From contig NZ_JACHZQ010000014.1 in NCBI RefSeq assembly GCF_014193655.1, positions 1 to 64,000 on the forward strand: a DNA stretch of 64,000 bases, written 5' to 3'. How positions within the stretch are numbered: the stretch's first letter is position 1; each line of letters starts with the position of its first letter. A program made the position numbers and the translations under genes. The notes below the pieces were generated by a model. That model was not told the DNA's origin and searched no databases. It saw nothing but the letters and a program-made list of their open reading frames with translations. Positions 34,117 through 42,376 of this stretch are shown here, piece after piece. Origin of the DNA: Rhizobium sp. BK313 (lineage in GTDB: Bacteria; Pseudomonadota; Alphaproteobacteria; Rhizobiales; Rhizobiaceae).

Positions 34117-35637
34117 TCACTGGATGGATACCTTGCTGAGACCGAAGAGGGAGCCCGTCGGTGTCGGCACAAAGCCCTGAACGTTCTTCTGCTCGGCCGT
34201 GTAGCCGTAGGCAGTATAAAGCCAGATCCAGGGCGAGACTTCGGCAATATGTTTTTCGAAGTCGGCGAAGATAACCTTGCGCTTCGCCGGATCGGTTTCG
34301 ACGCGGCCCTTCTGCATCTGGCTGTCCAACGTATCGTCGATATAGTTCGCGACCTTCTGCAGGTTGCCGGTCTTCGTCCAATAACGGTTATACATGGAAT
34401 AGGGATCGGCGCTGCCGCCATTGAGCGCGACCGCCATGTCGAAATTGCCCTTCAGCCAGGCATCGACATAGACGTTGAGTTCCATCACCTTGATATCGAG
34501 CTTGATGCCGATTTCGGCGAGTTGCGACTGGATGACCTGGGCTTCGGCGGTGGCGGTCGGCGGCTCACCGGTGGCGGCGATCACCGTTGCGGAGAAGCCG
34601 TTTGCAAAGCCCGCGTCAGCCATCAGTTTCTTTGCCTTTTCGACGTCGCGCTTGTAGCAGAAGAGCTGGCTCGGATCGGTCGCATAGAGAGGCATGGTCA
34701 ACGGGCCCGTCACCTTGCCTTCGCCGAGCGCTGCCGTATCCAGCACATCCTGCCGGTCGATCGCGCAGGAGATCGCCTGGCGCACGGCAAGCTGATCCAT
34801 CGGCTTGTGCGAGGGGTTGAGCTGCAGGACGTTATAGGCGAGCACCGGCGTCCGGGACAGTTGCAGCTTCGGCTCCTTGGGAACCAGCGTCGCGACCAGC
34901 GGATCGTTCAGAAGCGCGAAATCGATCTGGCCCGTGCGAAGCGACGCCAGGATTGCGGTTTCATCCGGAAGGACGCTGATGTCGATGCCATCGATGCCGA
35001 CCGTGCCGCCGGCCCAAGCCTTGTTGGCGCTCAGGACTTCCTTCGAATTCGGAACCCAGCTGTCGAGCTTGAAGGGACCGGAACCGATCGCCTTCGTGCC
35101 GATCGAGCCAGCAGTGATTTCGCTCGCCGGAACGATGGCGGCGTTGAGGCTGGTCATCGCCGTCAGGATCGGAACATCGGGCTGCGACAGGTGGAAGATG
35201 ACGGTCGTTGCATCGGGCGTATCGATGCTGGCGATCGACAGGAAATTGGCGCGGGCGACGGCACCCGTTGCCTGATCGAGAATGCGCTGGAACGATGCCT
35301 TCACGTCGGCGGAAGTGACAGCGGCGCCGTTCTGGAACTTCGCATTCGGATTGAGCTTGAAGGTCAGCTCCTTGCCGTCTGACGAAAACTGCCAGCTCTC
35401 TGCGATGGCGGGCACGATCTGCAGATTGCTGTCGAGCCGGACAAGCGGTTCATAGATCAGCTCGAGCAAGCGGATCGAGGAAAAGGCGGGCTGCTTGTGC
35501 GGATCAAGCCCTGTCGCATCCTGGGACCATGCCATGCGCAGCGTCGCCGCGTATGCCTCCGTCGAAACGGCCGCCATGCCGAGACTCGCCGCCACTGCGA
35601 CGCACGAAATCAGCTTCCTTGCAAAATGCCTTTTCAT
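34117..35637 (-). CDS. Dipeptide-type ABC transporter substrate-binding protein
   Basis: A 506-residue family 5 periplasmic binding protein. The signal peptide runs to about residue 31 (ISCVAVAASLGMAAVSTEAYA), and the mature part opens TLRMAWSQDATGLDPHKQ with LLELIYEPLVRLDSN shortly after. The start is ATG 35637; a GTG three codons upstream is possible. Family 5 proteins bind peptides, but several bind sugars or muropeptides. Its place after murQ and before the serine hydrolase and anmK suggests a peptidoglycan fragment; in Agrobacterium another family 5 protein (YepA with YejBEF) is known to serve muropeptide uptake, so this would be a parallel system. That is inference. Confidence 0.9.
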   Translation of the reverse strand: MKRHFARKLISCVAVAASLGMAAVSTEAYAATLRMAWSQDATGLDPHKQPAFSSIRLLELIYEPLVRLDSNLQIVPAIAESWQFSSDGKELTFKLNPNAKFQNGAAVTSADVKASFQRILDQATGAVARANFLSIASIDTPDATTVIFHLSQPDVPILTAMTSLNAAIVPASEITAGSIGTKAIGSGPFKLDSWVPNSKEVLSANKAWAGGTVGIDGIDISVLPDETAILASLRTGQIDFALLNDPLVATLVPKEPKLQLSRTPVLAYNVLQLNPSHKPMDQLAVRQAISCAIDRQDVLDTAALGEGKVTGPLTMPLYATDPSQLFCYKRDVEKAKKLMADAGFANGFSATVIAATGEPPTATAEAQVIQSQLAEIGIKLDIKVMELNVYVDAWLKGNFDMAVALNGGSADPYSMYNRYWTKTGNLQKVANYIDDTLDSQMQKGRVETDPAKRKVIFADFEKHIAEVSPWIWLYTAYGYTAEQKNVQGFVPTPTGSLFGLSKVSIQ

Positions 35638-35718
35638 TCTCTTCACCCTCTGAGCTTGTTAAGCTTCCCCAGCCGATTTTGGCCACTTCATTAACGCTAT
35701 CGCTGCCGCCACGTCAGT

Positions 35719-36642
35719 TCATGCGGTCTTCGCACTGATCGCCTTACGCAAAAATCCACCAGCGTTTTGCAATGCCACGCGGGCTTCTTCAATGCCCATC
35801 CCGGTAATTTCCATGAGAATGGCGAGTTTCACATCATTGCCTGTCTGGTCGAGCACGCGGCGTGCTTCCTCCGGCGTGCAGCCGGTCGCCTGCATGACGA
35901 TCCTGGAGGCGCGGGCGACCAGTTTCTTGTTGCTCGCATTCACGTCGACCATCAGGTTCTGATAGCTCTTGCCGATCCGGATCATACTCGCTGTCGTCAG
36001 CATGTTGAGTATGAGTTTCTGGGCCGTACCCGACTTCAGCCTGGTCGATCCCGTCAGGATTTCCGGACCCACGACGGGAGAAATCGCAAGATCGGCAATG
36101 CCGGCGATAACGGAATTGGGATTGCAGGATAGAGCGACGGTGACGGCGCCGACACTCTTTGCATAGTTCAGTCCACCGATGACGTAGGGCGTGCGACCGC
36201 TGACGGCGATACCGACGACGACGTCCGCGGCCGTCAGATTGATGTCCTGCAAGGCTTGCCGGCCCTGGTCCGGATCGTCCTCTGCGCCTTCGATCGAACG
36301 CTGCAGCGCGTCGGGTCCGCCGGCGATCAGGCCGATCACCATGCTCGGTGGTACGCTGAAAGTCGGGGGGCATTCGGATGCGTCGAGAACACCAAGCCGG
36401 CCGCTGGTGCCGGCGCCCATATAGATCAGCCTGCCACCTTTCTGGAAAGCCGCAACGATCTGGTTCACGGCGGCGGCGATCGCGGGAATAACCTTCTCGA
36501 CCGCAATGGGGACGGTTTGATCCTCATAATTGATTTCACGCAGGATATCGAAGGTCGACAGCAGATCGATATGCATCGTGTTCGGATTGCGACCCTCGGA
36601 AACCAACTGCTCCAGTTCGGATATCAACCTTTGTTCTGTCAT
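35719..36642 (-). CDS. murQ: N-acetylmuramic acid 6-phosphate etherase
   Basis: A 307-residue SIS-domain enzyme that removes the lactyl ether from MurNAc-6-phosphate to give GlcNAc-6-phosphate. Key segments are GAGTSGRLGVLDASECPPTF (about residues 75-95, sugar-phosphate site), IEGAEDDPDQGRQ with the catalytic acid region, GIAVSGRTPYVIGGL, and the long C-terminal helical part GTAQKLILNMLTTASMIRIG. Length matches MurQ. It uses the product of AnmK encoded further along. A palindrome with the same core as that near murR lies 220 bases upstream. Confidence 0.95.
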   Translation of the reverse strand: MTEQRLISELEQLVSEGRNPNTMHIDLLSTFDILREINYEDQTVPIAVEKVIPAIAAAVNQIVAAFQKGGRLIYMGAGTSGRLGVLDASECPPTFSVPPSMVIGLIAGGPDALQRSIEGAEDDPDQGRQALQDINLTAADVVVGIAVSGRTPYVIGGLNYAKSVGAVTVALSCNPNSVIAGIADLAISPVVGPEILTGSTRLKSGTAQKLILNMLTTASMIRIGKSYQNLMVDVNASNKKLVARASRIVMQATGCTPEEARRVLDQTGNDVKLAILMEITGMGIEEARVALQNAGGFLRKAISAKTA

Positions 36643-36861
36643 GTACCTGCTCTCGAAAATTACGCTTCGATATCAATAGATCAGGGATGGCAAGCTCGAT
36701 CGATAACGATCGGGCCAGCCGCAGCAGCCTTAAAATTTTCAACGCAACAGAAAGCTGGTCATCAACCCAAGCAGCCAGCCTTTGCGGCTTCGTTCGCTGC
36801 TGTTTTCCCTGTTTACCTTCGTTAACATTATGTCCATTTATTCCGTTCGTCAATCACAATA

Positions 36862-36876
36862 GGAATAAAATATTCC
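36862..36876. promoter_or_regulatory. Predicted MurR/RpiR operator upstream of murQ
   Basis: GGAATAAAATATTCC is a perfect dyad (arms GGAATA and TATTCC, 3-base centre). The GGAAT-N5-ATTCC core is identical to the dyad between murA and murR at 39158-39176, and these are the only two such sites I noticed. It lies in the 275-base gap between the kinase and murQ, the only long gap inside this leftward cluster, so it probably marks a second, separately controlled promoter for murQ and the transporter. The rest of the gap holds nothing recognisable. Confidence 0.6.
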
Positions 36877-36917
36877 AGAATTGCCGTGAAAAACCGGCCA
36901 TGCTCAGGGCTGCCATT

Positions 36918-37808
36918 TCAGCGGCTGCAGATCGATTTTTTAGCAAGAATGATGGCGCCCGAGACGGCATCACCGTCGATTGGTTTGAGGCGGCGGCGGA
37001 CATCCGGCGCCAGCCAGGGCTCAAGCGGGCTGGAGAGGCCGCCGAGTAAGGAGACACGCGGAGCACCCTTATCGAAGAGGGTTCGGATCAGCGTGTCAAT
37101 ATGCTCGGCGGCACTTTGAACGATACGCCGGCCTGCAGCATCACCCTGATCCGCATGGCGCATCACCATCGGCGCCAGAGCGGCATAGTCCGTGGCGGAG
37201 GCGCGGTCCATCCAGGCGACCGCTTCCATGGGATCATTTTGAAACCGCTGCATGATCTCTGCCAGCAACGCCGTCTTCTCGTGGCGGCCGTCATGCGCGC
37301 GCAGCGCAAGCTGCACGGACTTCAGCCCCAGGTCTGCGCCGCTGCCCTCATCGGAGATCGGAAAGCCATAACCGCCGACCCGCAAATGGCGTCCTTCGAC
37401 AAAACCGAGACCAATCGATCCCGTTCCGGCGATGACGATTGCGCCGTCGCGGCCTGAATGGGCACCGAGGCAGGCACCCTCGCCGTCGCTGACGAAATCG
37501 ATGCTGGCAAAAGGATACTTTATCGCCCGCAATGCTTCGAGCGCGCCCTTCCGCCCGATCCCGGCAAGCCCGACGCCCGCGTGAATCCTCGCGATCTCGG
37601 ATGGACTGAGGCCCGCCTCTTCGATGGCGGCCCCGAAGGCTTTCGCAATGGAAGCCCAGGCCTCGTCTATGCCGAGCCGCGTCGTTGCTGGGCCGGACAG
37701 TCCCTGGCCCAACACCGTGCCACTGGCATCCTCGATTCTTGCGCGGCAACCGGTACCTCCGCCGTCGATACCGAGAAAGTAGCGCTCGCTGTCCGCCTCG
37801 GCTCTCAT
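36918..37808 (-). CDS. Amino-sugar kinase (BadF/BadG family; GlcNAc or MurNAc kinase)
   Basis: A 296-residue ASKHA-fold kinase. YFLGIDGGGTGCRARIED is the N-terminal phosphate loop, VGLAGIGRKGALEAL and VSDGEGACLGAH are the catalytic region, and IVIAGTGSIGLGF and VGGYGFPISDEGSGADLG are hallmarks of the N-acetylglucosamine kinase branch. Length is typical. It overlaps the murA stop by four bases. In this cluster it likely phosphorylates GlcNAc or MurNAc released from imported wall fragments; which sugar cannot be decided from sequence. Confidence 0.88.
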   Translation of the reverse strand: MRAEADSERYFLGIDGGGTGCRARIEDASGTVLGQGLSGPATTRLGIDEAWASIAKAFGAAIEEAGLSPSEIARIHAGVGLAGIGRKGALEALRAIKYPFASIDFVSDGEGACLGAHSGRDGAIVIAGTGSIGLGFVEGRHLRVGGYGFPISDEGSGADLGLKSVQLALRAHDGRHEKTALLAEIMQRFQNDPMEAVAWMDRASATDYAALAPMVMRHADQGDAAGRRIVQSAAEHIDTLIRTLFDKGAPRVSLLGGLSSPLEPWLAPDVRRRLKPIDGDAVSGAIILAKKSICSR

Positions 37809-39061
37809 GATGTCAGTCGCTCGATATCTGCGCCGCAGAGGCGGAGCTTGCGATCCAGTTGCTCGTAACCGCGGTCGAGATGATAGACGCGGTTGACGAT
37901 GGTTTCGCCTTGCGACACCAGCGCCGCCAGCACAAGCGAGACCGAAGCGCGCAGATCGGTCGCCATGACCTGTGCGCCTCTAAGAGGCGCACCGCCGCGC
38001 ACCAACGCCGTGGTGCCCTGCAGTTTGATGTTGGCGCCGAGACGCATCAATTCCGGCACATGCATGAAGCGGTTTTCGAACACCGTCTCGCGGATCAGCG
38101 AGGCGCCTTCTGCGCAGCAGGCGAGCGCCATGAACTGCGCCTGCAGGTCAGTCGGAAAGCCTGGATAGGGTTCGGTCGTGATATCGGCGCCTTTGAGCGG
38201 ACCATCCCTCGAAACGACCAGGCCGCGGTCGCTCGGCCAGACGCTGACGCCCATGGCCTCGAGCGCCTGCACGACGGAAGCGAGATTCTCCAGCCGGGCA
38301 TGGATCAATTCAAGCTGCCCGCCGGTGATGGCTGCTGCAACCGCATAGGTGCCGGCCTCGATCCGGTCGGATATGCCATGATGCTTGGCAGGCTGCCAGT
38401 TGGTGCTGCCATCAATCAGGATACGATGCGTACCGGCACCCTCGATCCGGGCGCCCATGGCACCGAGGCAAGCGGCGAGATCGGCCACCTCCGGCTCACG
38501 CGCCGCATTCAATATCTCCGTCTCACCTTTGGCGGCGCATGCCGCCATCATCGCCGTCTCGGTTGCGCCGACGGACGGGGAACTGAGAACAATCCGCGCC
38601 CCCTTCAGCCCGTTTCGAGCCGAAGCAACGATCAGGCCGTTCTCGATCGCAATATCCGCTCCAAGCGTCGCCAGTGCCTTGATGTGCATGTCGACCGGCC
38701 GAGCGCCGATGGCGCAGCCGCCGGGCAGAGAGACGCGGGCATGCCCGAAGCGCGCCAGCAGGGGCGCAAGCACCAGCACCGTCGCCCGCATTCGCCTCAC
38801 GGTATCATAGGAGGTTTCCTTCGAGACGATGGCGCTGGGATCGATAGTGGTGCCATGCGCAGACCGGTTCACAACGGCTCCATGAAGCATGACGACGCCG
38901 AGCATGTTCTCGACATCGGTCACGGCCGGCAGGTTCGTCAGCTCCAGCGGATGGGGACTGAGCAGCGCCGCCGCAATCTGTGGCAAGGCGGCATTTTTGG
39001 CGCCGGAAATCGTCACAGCGCCCTGTAACCTGTTTCCGCCTGATATCCGCAGTCTGTCCAT
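37805..39061 (-). CDS. murA: UDP-N-acetylglucosamine 1-carboxyvinyltransferase (MurA-type)
   Basis: A 418-residue EPSP-synthase-fold enzyme that transfers enolpyruvate to UDP-GlcNAc, the first committed step of murein synthesis. RISGGNRLQGAVTISGAKNA is the N-terminal repeat motif, PGGCAIGARPVDMH carries the catalytic cysteine (the Cys115 equivalent; fosfomycin target), and PYPGFPTDLQAQFMAL and ETVFENRFMHVPEL are in the second domain. Length fits. Being in a recycling operon next to murR and coupled to a kinase suggests an extra copy beside the housekeeping one; this is inference as the rest of the genome is not visible. Confidence 0.93.
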   Translation of the reverse strand: MDRLRISGGNRLQGAVTISGAKNAALPQIAAALLSPHPLELTNLPAVTDVENMLGVVMLHGAVVNRSAHGTTIDPSAIVSKETSYDTVRRMRATVLVLAPLLARFGHARVSLPGGCAIGARPVDMHIKALATLGADIAIENGLIVASARNGLKGARIVLSSPSVGATETAMMAACAAKGETEILNAAREPEVADLAACLGAMGARIEGAGTHRILIDGSTNWQPAKHHGISDRIEAGTYAVAAAITGGQLELIHARLENLASVVQALEAMGVSVWPSDRGLVVSRDGPLKGADITTEPYPGFPTDLQAQFMALACCAEGASLIRETVFENRFMHVPELMRLGANIKLQGTTALVRGGAPLRGAQVMATDLRASVSLVLAALVSQGETIVNRVYHLDRGYEQLDRKLRLCGADIERLTS

Positions 39062-39157
39062 GATATGAAACCCGTCAACGAGAGGGGCGAAGGAGCAGAC
39101 GCCATCCCCTCTGCTTCCGGCTCAAGACTATTCGTTCATTCCGCCATGTCAATGTGG

Positions 39158-39176
39158 ATTGGAATTTTTTATTCCA
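39158..39176. promoter_or_regulatory. Predicted MurR operator in the murA-murR divergent promoter
   Basis: TTGGAATTTTTTATTCCAA has perfect 7-bp arms (TTGGAAT/ATTCCAA) around five T. It lies 97 bases before murA and 125 before murR, in the only shared promoter region, and shares its GGAAT-N5-ATTCC core with the site before murQ. RpiR/MurR proteins bind such dyads and are released by sugar phosphates such as MurNAc-6-phosphate. Confidence 0.65.
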
Positions 39177-39300
39177 AGTCCTTTGTGATAACGTCGAGGG
39201 CTGACGGAACGAAAGCATGGTTGCCCACTCTCGGCCGGATGATATCTTGTGGCTCGATTGTGTCGACGCGTGAACCGGCCTCCACGGCCTGAAGGGGCGG

Positions 39301-40161
39301 ATGTCTATCTTAAAGAAAATCAGCGCGAAGCTCGAAGGCATGGCGCCGGCTGATCGCCAGATCGGGCAATTCATCGTCGAAAATCCCGACCAGATGCTGA
39401 GGCTCTCATCCGCCGCCCTCGCCGCCGAGACCGGCCGCAGCCAGTCGAGCGTCGTCAAGTTCAGCCAGAAACTCGGCTACGCCGGCTATCAGGAGCTGAA
39501 ACTAGCCGTCAGCGAGGCCAAGGCGCAGGAATGGCAGGCCCCGGCAGGCATGATCCACGGGACCATCGAAGTGGACGACGGCTACTTGACCATCCTGCAG
39601 AAACTGCTCGGCAGCAAGCTGCAGGCGATGCAGCAGACGATCGCCGTTAACAACGAACTGGATATCGGCAAGGCGCTGAAGGCGCTCTACGAAGCCCGCC
39701 GCATTCATCTCGCCGGCGTCGGCGCCTCTTCGCTAGTCGCCCGCGACTTTTCCTATAAGCTGATGAAGCTCGGGCGCAATGTGCTGCACGATAGCGACAG
39801 CCATGTGCAGATGGCCAATGCATCGACACTCGGCCCCGACGACCTCCTGTTCGCCCTCTCCTATTCCGGCACCAGCATCGAAACCCTGCGGATCGCCGAA
39901 CTTGCCAGCCAGCGAAATGCCACCGTCATCGCCGTGACCGGCCTTCAGGACAATCCCCTGGCCCATGTCGCCGATATCCGCCTCTATACCGTCGGCGACG
40001 AAGACCGCGTCCGCTCTTCGGCCATCACGGCGCGCGACGCACAACTGATGCTGACCGACCTGCTGTTCATCCTGCTGGTGCAGAGACAGCCCGACGCCAA
40101 CGACTACGTCCATAACAGCGAAGCGGCCGTCTCGGTGCTGAAGGCCAAGCAGTTGTCGTAA
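39301..40161 (+). CDS. murR: MurR/RpiR family transcriptional regulator
   Basis: A 286-residue regulator. The N-terminal helix-turn-helix (about residues 1-77) includes SAALAAETGRSQSSVVKFSQ, and the C-terminal SIS domain (about 115-260) has HLAGVGASSLVARDFSYKL and LFALSYSGTSIETLRIAELA for sugar-phosphate binding. It is divergent from murA and reads away from the recycling genes. It probably represses the two promoters that carry the GGAAT-N5-ATTCC dyad and responds to an amino-sugar phosphate. The symbol is used by context; a different RpiR paralogue is possible. Confidence 0.85.
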   Translation: MSILKKISAKLEGMAPADRQIGQFIVENPDQMLRLSSAALAAETGRSQSSVVKFSQKLGYAGYQELKLAVSEAKAQEWQAPAGMIHGTIEVDDGYLTILQKLLGSKLQAMQQTIAVNNELDIGKALKALYEARRIHLAGVGASSLVARDFSYKLMKLGRNVLHDSDSHVQMANASTLGPDDLLFALSYSGTSIETLRIAELASQRNATVIAVTGLQDNPLAHVADIRLYTVGDEDRVRSSAITARDAQLMLTDLLFILLVQRQPDANDYVHNSEAAVSVLKAKQLS

Positions 40162-40462
40162 AAAGCTCCTCATCCGGCCTCACACGCCATTGGCGGTATC
40201 CATATACTCATACTTAAGTTGAATTTTTTCAAAATACAACCAGACACTCGGCGCCCGTGACATTCCCGCAACATTGTTGACTGTTGCGCTCAATGATTGT
40301 TTTTTTACTGTATCCATCATTGTTGCAAAATCGAAAATCTGTATACTCCAGGACGCGGTTAGGGACCGCTACCCGAAAGGGTTTACGAAACGGGACCGGG
40401 GTGGGGACGTCGATTTTTCGGCGCGATAGCCTGTGCCCAATCGAGAATAGATTGGACTCACT
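40162..40462 (+). other. 301-base leader region of the porin gene
   Basis: No gene is visible. The first part is AT-rich and includes TTGAATTTTTTCAA (about 40218-40231). A TATACT at 40342-40347 may be a -10 element. The last 100 bases are GC-rich with several short complementary runs of G and C (40365-40410), which suggests a folded 5' untranslated leader, as is common for outer-membrane porins. No confident promoter or RNA class assigned. Confidence 0.35.
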
Positions 40463-41551
40463 ATGAACATAAGAACGCTTCTTCTCAGCTCTGCGGCGGC
40501 ACTCGCCGCTGCCTCTGGTGCGCATGCGGCTGATGCTATCGTCGCTGCCGAACCGGAGCCTCTTCAGTACGTTCGCATTTGCGACGCTTATGGCGCGGGA
40601 TATTTCTTTATTCCGGGTACCGAAACTTGCCTGAAGATCGGCGGCCAAGTTCGCTCCGAAGGTGAATGGTATGACGCTTATAGCCCGACAAACAAAGTCG
40701 GCACGCTGTGGCATACCCGCGCGGAACTCAATCTCGATACCGCTACCGATACCGAATACGGTGCACTGAAGACCAATGTCGTCCTGCGTTGGGACTGGCA
40801 GGAAGGCGGATCCACCGCTACGAAACTGCTGTTTGCCAATATCAGCCTCGGTGGCTTCACGGTCGGCAAGCTCGATTCGCAGTACAACCTCTATGCAGGC
40901 TACGCCGGCGACGTCATCAACGACGACGTGATCTATGACGGTCCGTACGAACTCAACCAGCTGACCTACAACTATGACGCCGGCAACGGCTTCACGGCGG
41001 TGATCTCGCTGGAAGATTCCAACTCGGCCAACGATAGCGATGCCTATGACGGCGCCTGGGTTACCTCGAAGGCCGACCATTATGCGCCGAATGTCGTTGC
41101 CGGTGCTGGCTACAAGTCCGGTATTTGGGGCGTCAAGGTCGTCGGTGGTTATGACTCCATCGTCGAAGAAGGTGCCATCAAGGCTCGCGTCGACGCCGAC
41201 TTCGGTACTTTCTCCGTCTTCTTGATGGGCGGCTGGAACACGGACGGCGACAAGCTGAACCAGTATGCCGGCTCCAACCTGTCGGAAGATTCTTGCCCTC
41301 CGGGCCGTGGCGATCTTTGCGGCTGGGGTGACTGGGCTGCCTGGGGCGGCGTCGCAGTTCCCTTCAACGACAAGCTGAAGTGGAACCTGCAAGTCGCTTA
41401 CACTGACTCCAAGATCTTCGCCGCGACTACGAACCTGAAGTTCAATCCGGTGAAGAACCTGCTGATCGAGCCTGAAGTGTCCTACACCAACTGGGATTCG
41501 ATCAATCAGGACCAGTGGGCCGGTATCCTGCGCTTCCAGCGTAGTTTCTGA
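40463..41551 (+). CDS. Porin (RopA/Omp2b family)
   Basis: A 362-residue outer-membrane beta-barrel. The signal peptide ends at about residue 22 (SAAALAAASGAHA), and the mature start EPLQYVRICDAYGAGYFFIP followed by TCLKIGGQVR is the defining motif of rhizobial RopA and Brucella Omp2 porins. The chain has alternating-strand composition, many aspartates and aromatic residues, and ends in Phe (RFQRSF), the outer-membrane assembly signal. Length is normal. It is a single gene with a long leader and a hairpin terminator. It gives passive entry of small hydrophilic solutes. Confidence 0.93.
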   Translation: MNIRTLLLSSAAALAAASGAHAADAIVAAEPEPLQYVRICDAYGAGYFFIPGTETCLKIGGQVRSEGEWYDAYSPTNKVGTLWHTRAELNLDTATDTEYGALKTNVVLRWDWQEGGSTATKLLFANISLGGFTVGKLDSQYNLYAGYAGDVINDDVIYDGPYELNQLTYNYDAGNGFTAVISLEDSNSANDSDAYDGAWVTSKADHYAPNVVAGAGYKSGIWGVKVVGGYDSIVEEGAIKARVDADFGTFSVFLMGGWNTDGDKLNQYAGSNLSEDSCPPGRGDLCGWGDWAAWGGVAVPFNDKLKWNLQVAYTDSKIFAATTNLKFNPVKNLLIEPEVSYTNWDSINQDQWAGILRFQRSF

Positions 41552-41583
41552 TCAGATTGACCTCCGATCAGTAAATGGGGATT

Positions 41584-41613
41584 GGTCCGGTTTTTCCCTG
41601 CCGGACCTTTCCT
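41584..41613 (+). terminator. Intrinsic terminator after the porin gene
   Basis: GGTCCGG (41584-41590) pairs with CCGGACC (41601-41607) across a 10-base loop and is followed by TTTCCTT. It begins 33 bases after the porin stop and lies before the stop of the convergent Rrf2 gene at 41635. Confidence 0.75.
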
Positions 41614-41634
41614 TGCCGCAGATTTGGGGAAATT

Positions 41635-42138
41635 TCAGCTTTGCAGCGTTTCAAGGCTTTTGGCAGCTGCAGCCTGAGGACAGCCTGTCAGGTCGGCCGC
41701 CTGTAATTCCTGCTGCTCGATCTCTCTCAACTGACGAAGCGCATCCGCGATCGTCAATCCGCTGAGCGCTCCCATAACGGCGAATTCGGCCCGGCGCGCC
41801 ACACATTCGAACAGTGCGGCAATATGCGTGCTCACAGGACAGCGGCACGGCACGTCGTCGCGTGCAGCCCAAAGCCTTTTGTCGAAAATGACCGAGCTAT
41901 AGATGTCGTGAAGGGTAATTTCACTCGTCGACCGTCCGAGACGGATACCGCCATTCTTCCCGGCGGACGAAATCAATATTCCGCTTTGGCTGAGCGGCAC
42001 GAGCAATTTCCGAACGAAGCTGGGGTTGGAGCCGAGACCGGCGGCCAGTTCAAAACTCGTGCACCGCAAACCGTCCCGGTTGTTTACGGCCACAGTCAAC
42101 ACCATCTGAAATGCCGTCGGAAACCGAGTGTCGATCAT
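41635..42138 (-). CDS. Rrf2 family transcriptional regulator
   Basis: A 167-residue Rrf2-type regulator. The N-terminal winged helix covers residues 1-70 (TAFQMVLTVAVNNRDGLRCT, ELAAGLGSNPSFVRKLLVPL, then GIRLGRSTSEITLHDIY). Cysteines in VPCRCPVST and LFECVARR lie where some members bind an iron-sulfur cluster; the spacing is not identical to IscR or NsrR, so redox sensing is uncertain. I chose ATG 42138; the frame extends to 42249 without family similarity. A perfect 13-bp palindrome lies 131 bases upstream and may be its own operator. Confidence 0.82.
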   Translation of the reverse strand: MIDTRFPTAFQMVLTVAVNNRDGLRCTSFELAAGLGSNPSFVRKLLVPLSQSGILISSAGKNGGIRLGRSTSEITLHDIYSSVIFDKRLWAARDDVPCRCPVSTHIAALFECVARRAEFAVMGALSGLTIADALRQLREIEQQELQAADLTGCPQAAAAKSLETLQS

Positions 42139-42268
42139 AAAATTTTTATAGCCTAGCCTCGCCCAACAATCCAGTCCCGCAGTTAAATGGCAAAATAGTC
42201 CTCTGTAAAGTGGAGCTGGTGATCGTGCACAACGACAAATTACGGACATTGTCGGCAGTTAGGATTAC

Positions 42269-42298
42269 TGCATTGCACCTAAAAATAGGTGCAATGCA
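42269..42298. repeat. Perfect 13-bp palindrome upstream of the Rrf2 gene
   Basis: TGCATTGCACCTA (42269-42281) and TAGGTGCAATGCA (42286-42298) are exact inverse copies around AAAA. It stands in the gap between the isomerase stop (42377) and the Rrf2 start (42138). There is no T run after it on either strand, so a regulator-binding site is more likely than an intrinsic terminator, although it could also end transcription of the isomerase gene. Confidence 0.6.
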
Positions 42299-42376
42299 CA
42301 CAACAATACTTACAATCGGCGTCTGGGCCCGGAAATCGATTTCAATCTCCGGAGTTATACGGAAGACGATTTACAC

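Noticed and set aside
33907..35382. 491-codon open frame on the plus strand
   Set aside because: Antisense to the DppA/DppB-type genes, which are clearly coding; the translation shows only GC-driven composition.
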